From the NCBI RefSeq assembly GCF_029351045.1, contig NZ_JARKIN010000001.1, positions 4,576,501 to 4,640,500 of the forward strand: 64,000 bases of DNA. The letters are read 5' to 3'. The first letter of the stretch is position 1. Each line of letters starts with the position of its first letter. The notes under the pieces were generated by a model that was not told where the DNA came from, did no database searches, and was given only the letters and a program-made list of their open reading frames with translations. The position numbers and the translations under genes are program-made. Below are positions 16,312-25,069 of this stretch, in pieces. This stretch comes from Streptomyces sp. WMMB303. Lineage in GTDB: Bacteria > Actinomycetota > Actinomycetes > Streptomycetales > Streptomycetaceae.

Positions 16312-18225
16312 TCAGTGCCGTGCGGGGTGTACGACCATCGCGGAACCGCCGCCGCGGCGCGCCGGCTCGGCCGCCGCGCGCCAGCGCCCCGTCCCGGGCA
16401 GCCGTCGCACCCCGGTGACGGCGCCGATCTCCGCCGTCTCCTCGAACGAGTGCCCGAGCGCGGCCAGTCGGCGGCGTACCGGGCTGTCCATCAGCGCGGG
16501 CTCGGCGACGGTCTTCGCCGTGTTCCGCTGGCTGGCCCGCGGCGCGGCGATCGCGTCGACGAGCGGCATCCCGCGGTCCAAATGATTGGTGAGGGTCTGC
16601 AGCACCGTCGTGATGATCGTCGAGCCGCCCGGCGAGCCCAGCGCCAGCACCGGCTCGCCGTGCCGCAGGACGACGGTCGGCGACATCGAGGAGCGCGGAC
16701 GCTTCCCCGGGCCGGGCAGGTTCGGATCGTGCACCCCGGGAGCGCTGGGCACGAACGAGAAGTCGGTCAGCTCGTTGTTGAGCAGGAACCCCCGGCCGGG
16801 CACGGTGATGCCGCTGCCGCCGGTCTGCTCGATGGTGAGGGTGTAGGCGACGACGTTGCCCCACTTGTCGGCGACGGTCAGATGAGTGGTGTTCTCCCCC
16901 TCGTAGGTGGTGGGCGCCGCCTGGTCGGCGTCCCCGCGCTCGCAGGACTCCGGCCGGCGCGGGTCGCCCGGCGCCACCGGGCTGCGGAGGGCCGCGGCGT
17001 CGTCGATCAGGCACTCCCGTGCGTCCGCGAACCGCTGCGAGGTCAGTCCCCGGGTCGGCACGTCCTCCTGGGCCGGGTCGCCCACCCAGCGGCCCCGGTC
17101 GGCGAAGGCGATCCGGCTCGCCTCCAGATAGCGGTGCAGATACGCCTTCTCGCCGAGGGAGCCCAGATCGCTGCGTTCGAGGATGTTGAGCGCCTCGGCG
17201 ACGGTGGTGCCACCGGAAGAGGAAGGCGCCATGCCGTACACGTCCAGGCCGCGGTAGGCGGTCCGGGTCGGGCGCTGGGAGAGCACCCGGTAGGCGCGCA
17301 GGTCCTCGGCCGTCAGATCGCCGGGCCGCACGGTGCGGTCCGTGCCCTCGGCCACGGGCGGCTTGCGCACCGCCTGCACCAGGTCGCGGCCGATTCCGCC
17401 GCGGTAGAGCGCGTCGGTGCCCTCGCGGGAGAGCTCCCGGTAGGTGCGGGCGAGATCGGGGTTCCGCAGCCGGGAGCCGACCTCGGGCAGTTCACCGCCG
17501 GGCAGGAACAGGTCGGCGGTCGCCGGGAAGTCGCGGAAGCGGTCCTCGTTCTGCGCGGTCTGGTCGCGGAAGGTCCGGTCGACCGTGAAGCCCCGCCGCG
17601 CCAGTTCGGTCGCCGGGCGCAGCGCCTGGGCGAGCGACTTGGTGCCGTAGGCGCGCAGCGCCTTCTCCCAGGTGGCGGCGGTGCCCGGGGTGCCGACGCC
17701 GAGTCCGCTGGTGACGGCCTGGTCGAACGGCAGGGGTTCGCCGTCCTCGGTGAACAGGTTCCGGTCCGCGCTGCGGGGCGCCGTCTCACGACCGTCGAGG
17801 GTGTGCACCCTGCGGGTGGCGGCGTCGTAGTACACGAAGTACCCGCCGCCCCCGATGCCCGCCGAGTACGGCTCGGTCACCCCGAGCGCCGCGGCCGTGG
17901 CCACCGCCGCGTCCGCCGCGTTGCCGCCGTGCTTGAGTACCCTGATGCCCGCCGCCGAGGCGTCGGCGTCCACGCTGGAGACGGCGCCGCCGTAGCCGGT
18001 CGCCACCGGCGACTTGCCGGGCGGGTGACCGTGCCCGGCCGGGTGCCGGTCGGGCTGGGCCGGCGCCGCACCCAGCAGGCCGGCCACCACGGCGCCGGTG
18101 CCGAGCATCGCGGCCAGACGGCGCGCCGTACGGCGGGGGGCGGGTACGGCCGCGGTGTACCCGCCCGGGCGGACGGGTGGGCCGTCGTCGGGGCGCGGCG
18201 GGTGGCCGGCGGGAGAGGGCGTCAT
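16312..18225 (-). CDS. ggt: Gamma-glutamyltransferase, exported
   Basis: A 637-residue Ntn-hydrolase proenzyme that cleaves gamma-glutamyl bonds of glutathione and gamma-glutamyl peptides. The N-terminus has an Arg-rich stretch (RRTARRLAAM) then a hydrophobic core, consistent with secretion, possibly by Tat. Large-subunit signatures SVDADASAAGIRVLKHGGNAADA and EPYSAGIGGGGYFVYYD are present. Autoproteolysis should occur before the catalytic Thr at 446 in the TTHLTV motif. The small subunit contains TGGSGI-type glycine loops, PRSSMSPT and LGSPGGSTIITTVLQ, the oxyanion region. All processing residues are present. It is a single gene, divergent from the 18373 gene. Confidence 0.93.
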   Translation of the reverse strand: MTPSPAGHPPRPDDGPPVRPGGYTAAVPAPRRTARRLAAMLGTGAVVAGLLGAAPAQPDRHPAGHGHPPGKSPVATGYGGAVSSVDADASAAGIRVLKHGGNAADAAVATAAALGVTEPYSAGIGGGGYFVYYDAATRRVHTLDGRETAPRSADRNLFTEDGEPLPFDQAVTSGLGVGTPGTAATWEKALRAYGTKSLAQALRPATELARRGFTVDRTFRDQTAQNEDRFRDFPATADLFLPGGELPEVGSRLRNPDLARTYRELSREGTDALYRGGIGRDLVQAVRKPPVAEGTDRTVRPGDLTAEDLRAYRVLSQRPTRTAYRGLDVYGMAPSSSGGTTVAEALNILERSDLGSLGEKAYLHRYLEASRIAFADRGRWVGDPAQEDVPTRGLTSQRFADARECLIDDAAALRSPVAPGDPRRPESCERGDADQAAPTTYEGENTTHLTVADKWGNVVAYTLTIEQTGGSGITVPGRGFLLNNELTDFSFVPSAPGVHDPNLPGPGKRPRSSMSPTVVLRHGEPVLALGSPGGSTIITTVLQTLTNHLDRGMPLVDAIAAPRASQRNTAKTVAEPALMDSPVRRRLAALGHSFEETAEIGAVTGVRRLPGTGRWRAAAEPARRGGGSAMVVHPARH

Positions 18226-18372
18226 GCGGGCCTCCTTGAGGCGTACTCCGGGGAACGCGCGTGATCCGCGCAGCGTAATGCGGTCGACTCGGCTGCGTCA
18301 GCACCCCGCGGCGAGCCGCCGGACGGCCACCCGGCCGGACTCCGCCGTTCCGAGGGCCTACGCTGCGCCCCC

Positions 18373-19095
18373 ATGGACGAGAACCTGAGAGAGATCGCAC
18401 TCGGACTGATCGCCGCCGCCCTCACGGCAGCCGCGGGGTGGCTGGCCCGCAGCTCCCTGTGGCGCCGCAGACTCCACCGCAGGCAGCGCTTCTTCGGCAT
18501 GCCGGAGAACTCCTCCTGCCTGCTCGTGGTCAACCGGGACCCGGGGGTGGAGGAGTGGAAAGTGGCGCCCGACGACGTGTTCGCGCTGCTGGAGCTGTCC
18601 GGCATCATCAAGGACTGCGGTGCCCGGGCGGACATCGTCGGGCACGACACGACCCGTCAGGGGTTCGGTGAACGCACCGAGTTCTGTCTGGGCGGCCCGG
18701 CCTCCAACCGGCGGACCGCCGCGCATCTGCAGTCGCTGCTGCCGGGCGTCTCGGTGGTCATGGAGGGCGAGGCGCCGGGGGTCTTCGCCATCGGCAGCGA
18801 GCGCTACCGGGCGGAGAAAGGGGCGGTCGAGCATGTGCTGCTGGCCCGGCTGACCGGGAATCAGGACGAGCCCGGGGCACGGCCTGTCTTCCTCATATGC
18901 GGACAGCGGCCCGTCGACAACCAGGCCGCCGCCCGGTATCTGGTGCGCCACCATGCCAAGCTCGCCCGCAAGCACGGCCGCAACGGCACCTTCTGCCTGC
19001 TGCTGAAGGTGGTCAACTCGCGGGCTTACGGGCCGGATGTGGTCGAACTGGTCGCCGACGTGACCCGCGCGGCGACGGCGCCGGCGGCGGAGTGA
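18373..19095 (+). CDS. Hypothetical protein with N-terminal membrane anchor
   Basis: A 240-residue protein. Residues about 5-25 form a hydrophobic helix followed by a very Arg-rich stretch (WRRRLHRRQRF), so it is probably anchored with its body in the cytoplasm. The soluble part has alternating strands and helices, including CLLVVNRDPG, EFCLGGPASNRRTAAHLQ and FLICGQRPVDNQAAARYL, suggestive of an alpha/beta nucleotide- or ligand-binding fold, but no catalytic motif is evident. Similar proteins occur in Streptomyces as hypothetical proteins. Nothing in the context identifies a function. Confidence 0.75.
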   Translation: MDENLREIALGLIAAALTAAAGWLARSSLWRRRLHRRQRFFGMPENSSCLLVVNRDPGVEEWKVAPDDVFALLELSGIIKDCGARADIVGHDTTRQGFGERTEFCLGGPASNRRTAAHLQSLLPGVSVVMEGEAPGVFAIGSERYRAEKGAVEHVLLARLTGNQDEPGARPVFLICGQRPVDNQAAARYLVRHHAKLARKHGRNGTFCLLLKVVNSRAYGPDVVELVADVTRAATAPAAE

Positions 19096-19107
19096 GGCGG
19101 GCGGTGC

Positions 19108-19513
19108 TCACGGTTCGGAGCCGGGCATGGTGGGGGCGGCTTCGGCAGGAGCCACCGGAACGGCCTCGTTCTTGACGTTGCCGCGCTCGCGCCGTGCGAC
19201 CCAGTCGACGAACCAGGACAGCAGCATGCACAGCCCGATGTCGAGATCACGACCACGACGGGGATGAACAGCATGGTGGAGTCCATGTTTCTGGCTGACG
19301 ATCGCCGGCAGCATGGCCCGCACCGCCTGCGGCACCAGGACATGGCCGCGCAGCTGGACTGGCACACCATGCCGACTTCGCTGCGGAGCCGGGCCGGCTC
19401 CCGGCCCCGATGACGACGACCCCGCCGCGGCCGACGCTCAGGTCGATGTCCCTGAGCGGGTGCTGCATGCCGTAATGCTTGTTGACCTCGCGCAGCTCGA
19501 TCACCAGTTCCAT
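19108..19513 (-). pseudogene. Fused relic of a glutamate-type ABC transporter (gluA start, gluD end)
   Basis: The minus strand from 19513 reads as the start of a polar amino-acid ABC ATPase (ELREVNKHYG, LRDIDLSVGRG, VVVIG) but loses the Walker A lysine region. A second frame then holds EVGMVCQS, the usual segment around the Q-loop. It runs directly into the C-terminus of the matching permease (LVPQAVRAMLPAIVSQ, then after frame changes LFIPVVVVIS and LCMLLSWFVDWVARRERGN with KNEAVPV). The binding protein, first permease and most of the ATPase are missing. Several deletions and frameshifts make it non-functional: about 400 bp remain of what is normally a 3-4 kb gluABCD-type operon. Confidence 0.75.
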
Positions 19514-19590
19514 AGGAAACAGAACCTATCGGGCCGAATGGGTCATCACCGGGATGACACGCAGCACGGCGATATACCGGTCGGCTCGCG

Positions 19591-20040
19591 TCAGTCCTCG
19601 CTGACCTCGGCGTATGCCTGGGACAACTCCGGCGAGCCCGTCTCTGCCCAGTTGGTGCCCTCCTCCAGCACGTCCGCCTCCCGTCCGGACGGCAGCCGCA
19701 CCACCGGCTGCCCGTTCGGCCACCGCACCCAACGGGCTCCCGGCACCGAGCGCACCATCACGGTCCCGAGGTAGAGCCCGGCGTCCGTGCCGAGCCAGGG
19801 GGTGACCTCGGGGTCCTCGCGCCAGTGCGGCAGTAGTTGGTCCAGCGCGGCCAAGGACTCCACCGTGTCGTCGAGTTCGACACCCGCCCCGCGTGCCTGC
19901 TCACGCAGGAGTTCGCATTCGGAGAGGAGCTGCGTCGCGTCTTCCGGGTCGTCCGTCAGCCGGCGGCTCGATGCGACCGCCCCTTCGGCATCCGGGTGGG
20001 GCTTGCGCCAGTTGTCCAGAAAGGGGAAGTGCATGCGCAT
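19591..20040 (-). CDS. DUF6278-type hypothetical protein
   Basis: A 149-residue acidic cytosolic protein resembling Streptomyces DUF6278 proteins: start MRMHFPFLDNWRK, helical middle (DDPEDATQLLSECELLREQA, LAALDQLLPHWRED), then a beta-rich end (AGLYLGTVMV, ARWVRWPNGQPVVRL). I see no catalytic residues. The start could be either Met1 or Met3. It lies next to the ABC-transporter relic and is divergent from the SGNH hydrolase. The function is unknown. Confidence 0.72.
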   Translation of the reverse strand: MRMHFPFLDNWRKPHPDAEGAVASSRRLTDDPEDATQLLSECELLREQARGAGVELDDTVESLAALDQLLPHWREDPEVTPWLGTDAGLYLGTVMVRSVPGARWVRWPNGQPVVRLPSGREADVLEEGTNWAETGSPELSQAYAEVSED

Positions 20041-20211
20041 CAGCGTGGCATCCTCGCGCCCGTGGGCACTATAGGCGCGCTGGGTGCGAAGTCCGGCCGG
20101 TTTGGGCCGCCGGACACCTTGACGCCGCGTCAGGGCCTCTCTAACTTCACCCCGCCTCGGTGGAATCCGGGGTGCACGCACCGCAGCAGAAGTCCCACGA
20201 GAGGGCATCAC

Positions 20212-22056
20212 GTGCGCAGACGTACCTGGACCCGATCCCTCACCGTCCTGGTGACCGCCGTGGCCGCGACGGCACCCACCCTGGTGGCGACGGCCACCGC
20301 GCAGCAGAGCACCCGGCAGACGGCGCCCGCCGACCCCGGCGCCGAACGGCCGCTCCCCCTGGAACGCCTCTACGACAACCGTGCGGTCAGCGACGACACC
20401 GCACCGGACGCCGCCGACTTCGACGGCGCCGGACGCTCCCTCTCCGCACAGGACCTCAAGGCCGCGGGCTGGGGCCCCGGCGCCCGGCTGAACCTGGACG
20501 CGGCCGGGCTCCGCTGGCCGGACCGGGCCCCCGGCCGCCCCGACAACGTACGCGCCGACGGACAGCGGGTCCGGGTCGGCGGCCGGGGCGAAGCGCTCAC
20601 GTTCCTGGTGGCCGCCACCTCGCCGAACGGCCCGGCGGACGCCGCGGGCGGCCAGGGCACCGTCCGGTACCGGGACGGCTCCCGCAGCAGCTACACGCTC
20701 ACCGCGGGCGACTGGCGCGGCGGCACGCTGGCCACCAAGGCCGTCGCACTGCCCCATCTCAACACCCGGCAGGGCGGGCAGGTCGCGGAGAAGGCCCGGC
20801 TCTACGCGGTCACCGTCCCCCTGGAGCGCGGCCGCACAGTGGGTTCGGTCACCCTGCCCCGGGACCCCGGCGCCGACGCCGACCTGCACGTCTTCGACCT
20901 CGCCGTGCGGCCGGAGGCCACCGGATGGACGGGAAGCTGGTCCGCCGGCACCGGCGGCTACACCGGCACCGGTGAGTGGCGGGACCGGACACTGCGGCTG
21001 GTCGTGCACACCTCGGCAGGTGGCCCCCGGGCACGGATCCGCCTGGAGAACACCTTCGCCGCGCAGCCCGTCCGGATCGGGCACGCCTCGATCGCGGTGC
21101 AGAAGAACGGCGCCGCCGCGCACCGGCGTCCGACGCCGCTCACCTTCGACGGCGGTCGTCCCGGCACCCGGATCCCGGCCGGGACCCGCGCCGTCAGCGA
21201 CCCCGTGGGCTTCGACGTACCCTCCGACACCAATCTGCTGGTGAGCATCCATCTGCCCGGCCCGGTGTCCGCGGCGCCGGTGCACAGCAAGGCGCAGCAG
21301 CGGTCGTACCTGAGCGAGGACGGCAGCGGCGACCGCACCGGCGAGACCGGGGGGTCGGCCTTCACCGGCTCGCTGTCCATGTGGCCGTTCCTGACCGGGG
21401 TCGACGTGCGGGGCGGCCCCGGCTCCGTCGTCACCCTCGGGGACTCCATCACGGACGGCGTCCGCTCCACGGAGGGGGCCAACCGGCGCTGGCCGGACGT
21501 GCTGGCCGGGCGGCTGCTGGCGCAGAGCAGGGTGCCGCGGCTCGGGGTGCTCAACGAGGGCATCTCCGCCAACCGCATCGTCACCGACCGCTATCCCGGC
21601 GACGGCGTCAGCAGCGACACCGCGGGGGTGAGCGCGCAGCACCGGCTGGAGCGGGACGTACTGGCCCAGACCAACGTGCGGACGGTGGTGCTCTTCGAAG
21701 GCATCAACGATGTGCGCTGGGGCGCCTCGGCCGAGCAGGTGATCGCGGGGATGAGGGCGATCGCCGCGCGGGCGGCCGAGCGCGGGAAGCGGGTCGTGGT
21801 GGCGACGATCACGCCGTGCGAGGGCTACCACGACTGCACGGCCGAGGTGGAGGCCAAGCGGGCGAAGGTCAACGCCTTCATCCGGGACAACGGCGGCCGG
21901 TTCGACGCCGTGCTGGACTTCGACAAGGTGGTGCGGGACCCCTCCCGCCCGGAGCGGATGGCGCCCAAGTACGACTCGGGCGACCATCTGCACCCCGGTG
22001 ACGCGGGGCTGCGCGCCCTCGGCGAATCGGTCGACCTGCGGCTGCTCGCCGGCTGA
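20212..22056 (+). CDS. Secreted SGNH/GDSL hydrolase with N-terminal extension
   Basis: A 614-residue exported esterase/lipase-type enzyme. The GTG at 20212 follows GAGGG and gives a signal peptide (RRRTWTRSLTVLVTAVAATAP). Residues about 45-390 form a beta-rich N-terminal region common in actinomycete SGNH proteins. The catalytic domain follows: block I GDSITDGV with the nucleophile Ser, a Gly in NEGISANRI, the Asn in FEGINDVRW, and the DHLHPGD motif with the Asp-His pair at the C-terminus. All four SGNH blocks are present, so an active extracellular hydrolase is likely. Substrate is not predictable. Confidence 0.9.
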   Translation: MRRRTWTRSLTVLVTAVAATAPTLVATATAQQSTRQTAPADPGAERPLPLERLYDNRAVSDDTAPDAADFDGAGRSLSAQDLKAAGWGPGARLNLDAAGLRWPDRAPGRPDNVRADGQRVRVGGRGEALTFLVAATSPNGPADAAGGQGTVRYRDGSRSSYTLTAGDWRGGTLATKAVALPHLNTRQGGQVAEKARLYAVTVPLERGRTVGSVTLPRDPGADADLHVFDLAVRPEATGWTGSWSAGTGGYTGTGEWRDRTLRLVVHTSAGGPRARIRLENTFAAQPVRIGHASIAVQKNGAAAHRRPTPLTFDGGRPGTRIPAGTRAVSDPVGFDVPSDTNLLVSIHLPGPVSAAPVHSKAQQRSYLSEDGSGDRTGETGGSAFTGSLSMWPFLTGVDVRGGPGSVVTLGDSITDGVRSTEGANRRWPDVLAGRLLAQSRVPRLGVLNEGISANRIVTDRYPGDGVSSDTAGVSAQHRLERDVLAQTNVRTVVLFEGINDVRWGASAEQVIAGMRAIAARAAERGKRVVVATITPCEGYHDCTAEVEAKRAKVNAFIRDNGGRFDAVLDFDKVVRDPSRPERMAPKYDSGDHLHPGDAGLRALGESVDLRLLAG

Positions 22057-22093
22057 ACCGCACCGCCGGGCCCCGGCCGGGAAGCGCGGGGCG

Positions 22094-22873
22094 TCACACC
22101 TCCAGGTCGACCACCACCGGAGCGTGGTCGGAGGCGCCCTTGCCCTTCCTGGCCTCCCGGTCGACGTAGGCGTCCGAGACCGCCGTGGTGAACGCCTCGT
22201 TCCCGTAGACGAGGTCGATCCGCATGCCGCGGTTCTTCGGGAAGCAGAGCTGCCGGTAGTCCCAGTAGGTGAACGGCACGTCGTACTTCAGCGGACGCGG
22301 GTGGACGTCCGAGACGCCCGCCGCCTCCAGGGCGGCGAGCGCCTCCCGCTCCCGGGCGGTCACATGGGTGGCGCCCTCGAACTCGGCGATGTCCCAGACG
22401 TCCTCGTCGGTGGGCGCGATGTTGAAGTCGCCCAGCACCGCGAACGGCGTCGCGGCCGAGGCGAACTTCTCCGCCGCGTCCCGCAGGGCCGCCAGCCACT
22501 CCAGCTTGTACTCGTAGTGCGGGTGCCCCACCTCGCGCCCGTTGGGTACGTACAGGGACCACACGCGCACCCCGCCGCAGGTGGCCGCGGCGGCGCGGGC
22601 CTCGACGGCGCCTTCCCACGCGGGCGCACCGGGCAGGCCCAGCGCCGGGTCCTCGATACCCACGCGGGAGAGGACGGCGACGCCGTTCCAGCGGCCCTGC
22701 GCGCTGACGACCGACTCGTAGCCGAGCGCGCGCAGCTCCTGCTGCGGGAAGGCGTCGTCGGACACCTTGAGCTCCTGCAGGCAGAGCACGTCGGGCTGGG
22801 CGGACTCCAGCCACTGCGTCAGGCGGGGCAGTCTGGCCGTTATCGAGTTGACGTTCCAGGTGGCAATTCGCAT
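22094..22873 (-). CDS. xth: Exodeoxyribonuclease III / AP endonuclease
   Basis: A 259-residue EEP-fold nuclease for base-excision repair, cutting 5' to abasic sites with 3'-5' exonuclease activity. The order of motifs is canonical: IATWNVNSI at the start, LQELKV (metal-binding Glu, about residue 34), YVPNG, GDFNIAPTDEDVWD, the SDVHPRPLKYDVPFTYWDYR loop, RIDLVYGN and the C-terminal SDHAPVV catalytic His. It is complete. The gene is followed on the same strand, 48 bp upstream, by the MBL-fold and pcaL-like genes and may be read from them. Confidence 0.93.
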   Translation of the reverse strand: MRIATWNVNSITARLPRLTQWLESAQPDVLCLQELKVSDDAFPQQELRALGYESVVSAQGRWNGVAVLSRVGIEDPALGLPGAPAWEGAVEARAAAATCGGVRVWSLYVPNGREVGHPHYEYKLEWLAALRDAAEKFASAATPFAVLGDFNIAPTDEDVWDIAEFEGATHVTAREREALAALEAAGVSDVHPRPLKYDVPFTYWDYRQLCFPKNRGMRIDLVYGNEAFTTAVSDAYVDREARKGKGASDHAPVVVDLEV

Positions 22874-22920
22874 GCGGACTCCGTCGGGGTCACGGGGGTC
22901 GTCCCCCGGCAGAATGCAGG

Positions 22921-23598
22921 CTACCGCGCCAGTCGGACACTCTCGCCGGGCCGAAGCTGGGTGTGCGCCGCGCCACCCGTTCCGGGGCCGCCCTCGCCGA
23001 GCATCCGGCCGAAGAAGGCCAGCCCGAGGTCGCCGAGCAGGCCGTCGTGCACGTCGTAGACCTGTGCGGGGCTGACGGTGCGCACGTAGTCCAGCACCTC
23101 GGCGTACTTGTTCCAGGGCGCGTACACCGGCAGCAGCAGCGTTTTGACGGGCCGCTCGGGGACGGTGAGCGCGTCGCCGGGGTGGAAGACGAGGCCGTCG
23201 ACGACGAAGCCGATGTTGGTGATCCGCGGGATGTCGGGGTGGATGACCGCGTGCAGCTCCCCGTGCACCTCGACCTCGAATCCGGCCGCCTCGAACGTGT
23301 CACCGTGGCCCACGGTGTGGACGCGGCCCGGAAAGGCGCCGGAGAGCTGGTCTGCGACGCTGCGCAGTGTCCAGATCTCCGCCTCCGGGTTGGCCTCCAT
23401 GGCGGCGCGCAGCCGCAGCTCGTCGAAGTGGTCGGGGTGCTCGTGCGTGACGAGCAGCGCGTCCGCGCCCAGCCCGGCCTCCTGCTCGCTGAAGCCGCCC
23501 GGGTCGATGACGAGGGTGCGGCCGTCCTTCTCCAGCCGGACGCTGGCGTGGCCCTGCTTGGTGAGCTTCAGCGGGGTGTCGTTGGCATCAGTTCCCAT
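22921..23598 (-). CDS. MBL-fold metallo-hydrolase
   Basis: A 225-residue metallo-beta-lactamase-fold hydrolase of the UlaG-like/YtsP group: KLTKQGHASVRLE, VIDPGGFS, and the metal motif THEHPDHFD (HxHxDH) near residues 50-57; further ligands are probably H in HGELHAVIHPD and D in FHPGDALTV. I chose the ATG at 23598 because the upstream in-frame ATG at 23607 lies only 1 nt from the Shine-Dalgarno. It overlaps the 3' end of the pcaL-like gene by 11 bp, implying coupled translation. Substrate is unknown. Confidence 0.88.
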   Translation of the reverse strand: MGTDANDTPLKLTKQGHASVRLEKDGRTLVIDPGGFSEQEAGLGADALLVTHEHPDHFDELRLRAAMEANPEAEIWTLRSVADQLSGAFPGRVHTVGHGDTFEAAGFEVEVHGELHAVIHPDIPRITNIGFVVDGLVFHPGDALTVPERPVKTLLLPVYAPWNKYAEVLDYVRTVSPAQVYDVHDGLLGDLGLAFFGRMLGEGGPGTGGAAHTQLRPGESVRLAR

Positions 23599-24892
23599 GG
23601 GGCGCATTCTCCTCCGGCGGCTGCCGGTGGTCCTCCGGGGTGGTCTCCTCCCGGATCACCCGCTGGGCGACGGCGAAGGCCGAGTTGGCCGCGGGCACCC
23701 CGCAGTAGACCGCGATCTGCAGCAGCACCTCCTTGATCTCGGCGGGGGTCAGCCCGTTGCGCAGCGCGGCCCGGATGTGGAAGGCCAACTCCTCCAGATG
23801 GCCGCGGGCCACCAGCGCGGTCAGGGTGATCACCGAGCGGGTGCGCCGGTCGACCCCCGTACGGGTCCACACCTCGCCCCAGGCGTACCGCGTGACGAAG
23901 TTCTGGAAGTCCTCGGTGAAGTCGTCGGCCCGCTCCAGGGAGCGGTCCACATGGGCGTCGCCGAGCACCTCGCGGCGCACCTTCATCCCCGCGTCGTAGG
24001 CGTCGGTGCGCAGCGCGGCCGCGGCTCCTGACTCCAGTTCGGCGACCGCGGACGCCTGCGGCGGTACGGGGCTGATGACGGGTGCCGGAGCGGGCGGACC
24101 GGCTGCCGAGTCCTGCCAGGTGGTGGTGAAGTGCCGGATGAGCAGGTCGGTGACGGCTCCGGGCTGCTCGACGGGCGTCAGATGCGAGGCCCCGGGCACG
24201 ATCGCGAGCCGCGCGTCGGGAATGCCCGCGACCAGCGCCCGGGCTTCGGCGGGCGGGGTGACCTGGTCCTCGGCTCCGGCGACGACCAGCGTGCCCACCC
24301 CTATCCGGTCCAGCGAAGTCTTGACGTCGAAGGAGGCCAGCGCCTCGCAGGCGGCGATGTAGCAGCCGGGATCGGTGGTGCGGACCATCTGCACCGCCCA
24401 CTCGACGATGGCGGGCTGCGCGGCGGCGAAGCCGGGGGTGAACCAGCGGTCGGGGGTGGTGCGGGCGATCGGATCGAGCCCGTTGGTCCGGATGACGACT
24501 CCCCGCTGCCGCCAGCTGTCCGCGGTGGCGAACCGGGGCGAGGAGGAGATCAGCGCGAGCGAGGTCACGCGCTGCGGGGCACGCAGCGCGAGCTGGATAC
24601 CGATCGCGCCGCCGAGGGAGCAGCCCGCGTAGCCGAAGCGCTCGATGCCCAGCTGGTCGAGGGTGGCCAGCAGCCGCTCGGCGTAGGCGTCGGCGGAGTC
24701 CGCGGAGTAGGCCGGGGAGCCGCCGTGTCCGGGCAGGTCGAATCTGAGCACCCGCCAGTTCCGGGTCAGCTCGGGGATCTGCCGGTCCCACATGTGCCAG
24801 GTGGTGCCGAGGGCGGGGCCGAGGACGAGCAGCGGGGCACGTTCCGGCCCGTCGAGGCGGTGCTGCAGGGTCTTGGCGGTTGTGTCGCTCAC
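23588..24892 (-). CDS. pcaL: Fused 3-oxoadipate enol-lactonase / 4-carboxymuconolactone decarboxylase
   Basis: A 434-residue two-domain protein. Residues 1-260 are an alpha/beta hydrolase (oxyanion GPALGT, GHGGS, nucleophile Ser92 in AGCSLGG, His in GASHLTPVEQP), the PcaD activity. A Pro/Ala linker (about 270-290) leads to a carboxymuconolactone-decarboxylase domain (about 300-420; DFQNFVTRYAWGEVWTR, HIRAALRNGLTPAEIKEVLLQ, YCGVPAAN), the PcaC activity. PcaL fusions carry out consecutive steps of the protocatechuate branch of the beta-ketoadipate pathway. Here no other pca gene is near, so it may be an orphan or act elsewhere. The GTG at 24892 is preceded by a weak Shine-Dalgarno sequence. Confidence 0.88.
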   Translation of the reverse strand: MSDTTAKTLQHRLDGPERAPLLVLGPALGTTWHMWDRQIPELTRNWRVLRFDLPGHGGSPAYSADSADAYAERLLATLDQLGIERFGYAGCSLGGAIGIQLALRAPQRVTSLALISSSPRFATADSWRQRGVVIRTNGLDPIARTTPDRWFTPGFAAAQPAIVEWAVQMVRTTDPGCYIAACEALASFDVKTSLDRIGVGTLVVAGAEDQVTPPAEARALVAGIPDARLAIVPGASHLTPVEQPGAVTDLLIRHFTTTWQDSAAGPPAPAPVISPVPPQASAVAELESGAAAALRTDAYDAGMKVRREVLGDAHVDRSLERADDFTEDFQNFVTRYAWGEVWTRTGVDRRTRSVITLTALVARGHLEELAFHIRAALRNGLTPAEIKEVLLQIAVYCGVPAANSAFAVAQRVIREETTPEDHRQPPEENAPHGN

Positions 24893-25069
24893 CTGCTCAC
24901 GCTCCCATATCGCACAGAATCCCACGGCACGGGGGTCTCGGCCTCCACGAGACCGCCGCAGGCTTCCGCTGCCGGGCGCAGGTCCTCCACGTCCCCGGCG
25001 GGCGGCCTTCCGGCCCCCGCCCCGGCGAGGCTGCACGCGCCGCCTCCGGGGAAGCGCAGGCCAGGGGGG

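Noticed and set aside
19108..19513. Mobile element causing the transporter loss
   Set aside because: No transposase, terminal repeats or target duplication is visible; simple deletions explain the fused remnant.
19591..21993. 800-codon minus-strand open frame opposite the SGNH hydrolase
   Set aside because: Only its last 149 codons (DUF6278-like) look like protein; the rest is the antisense of the SGNH gene.
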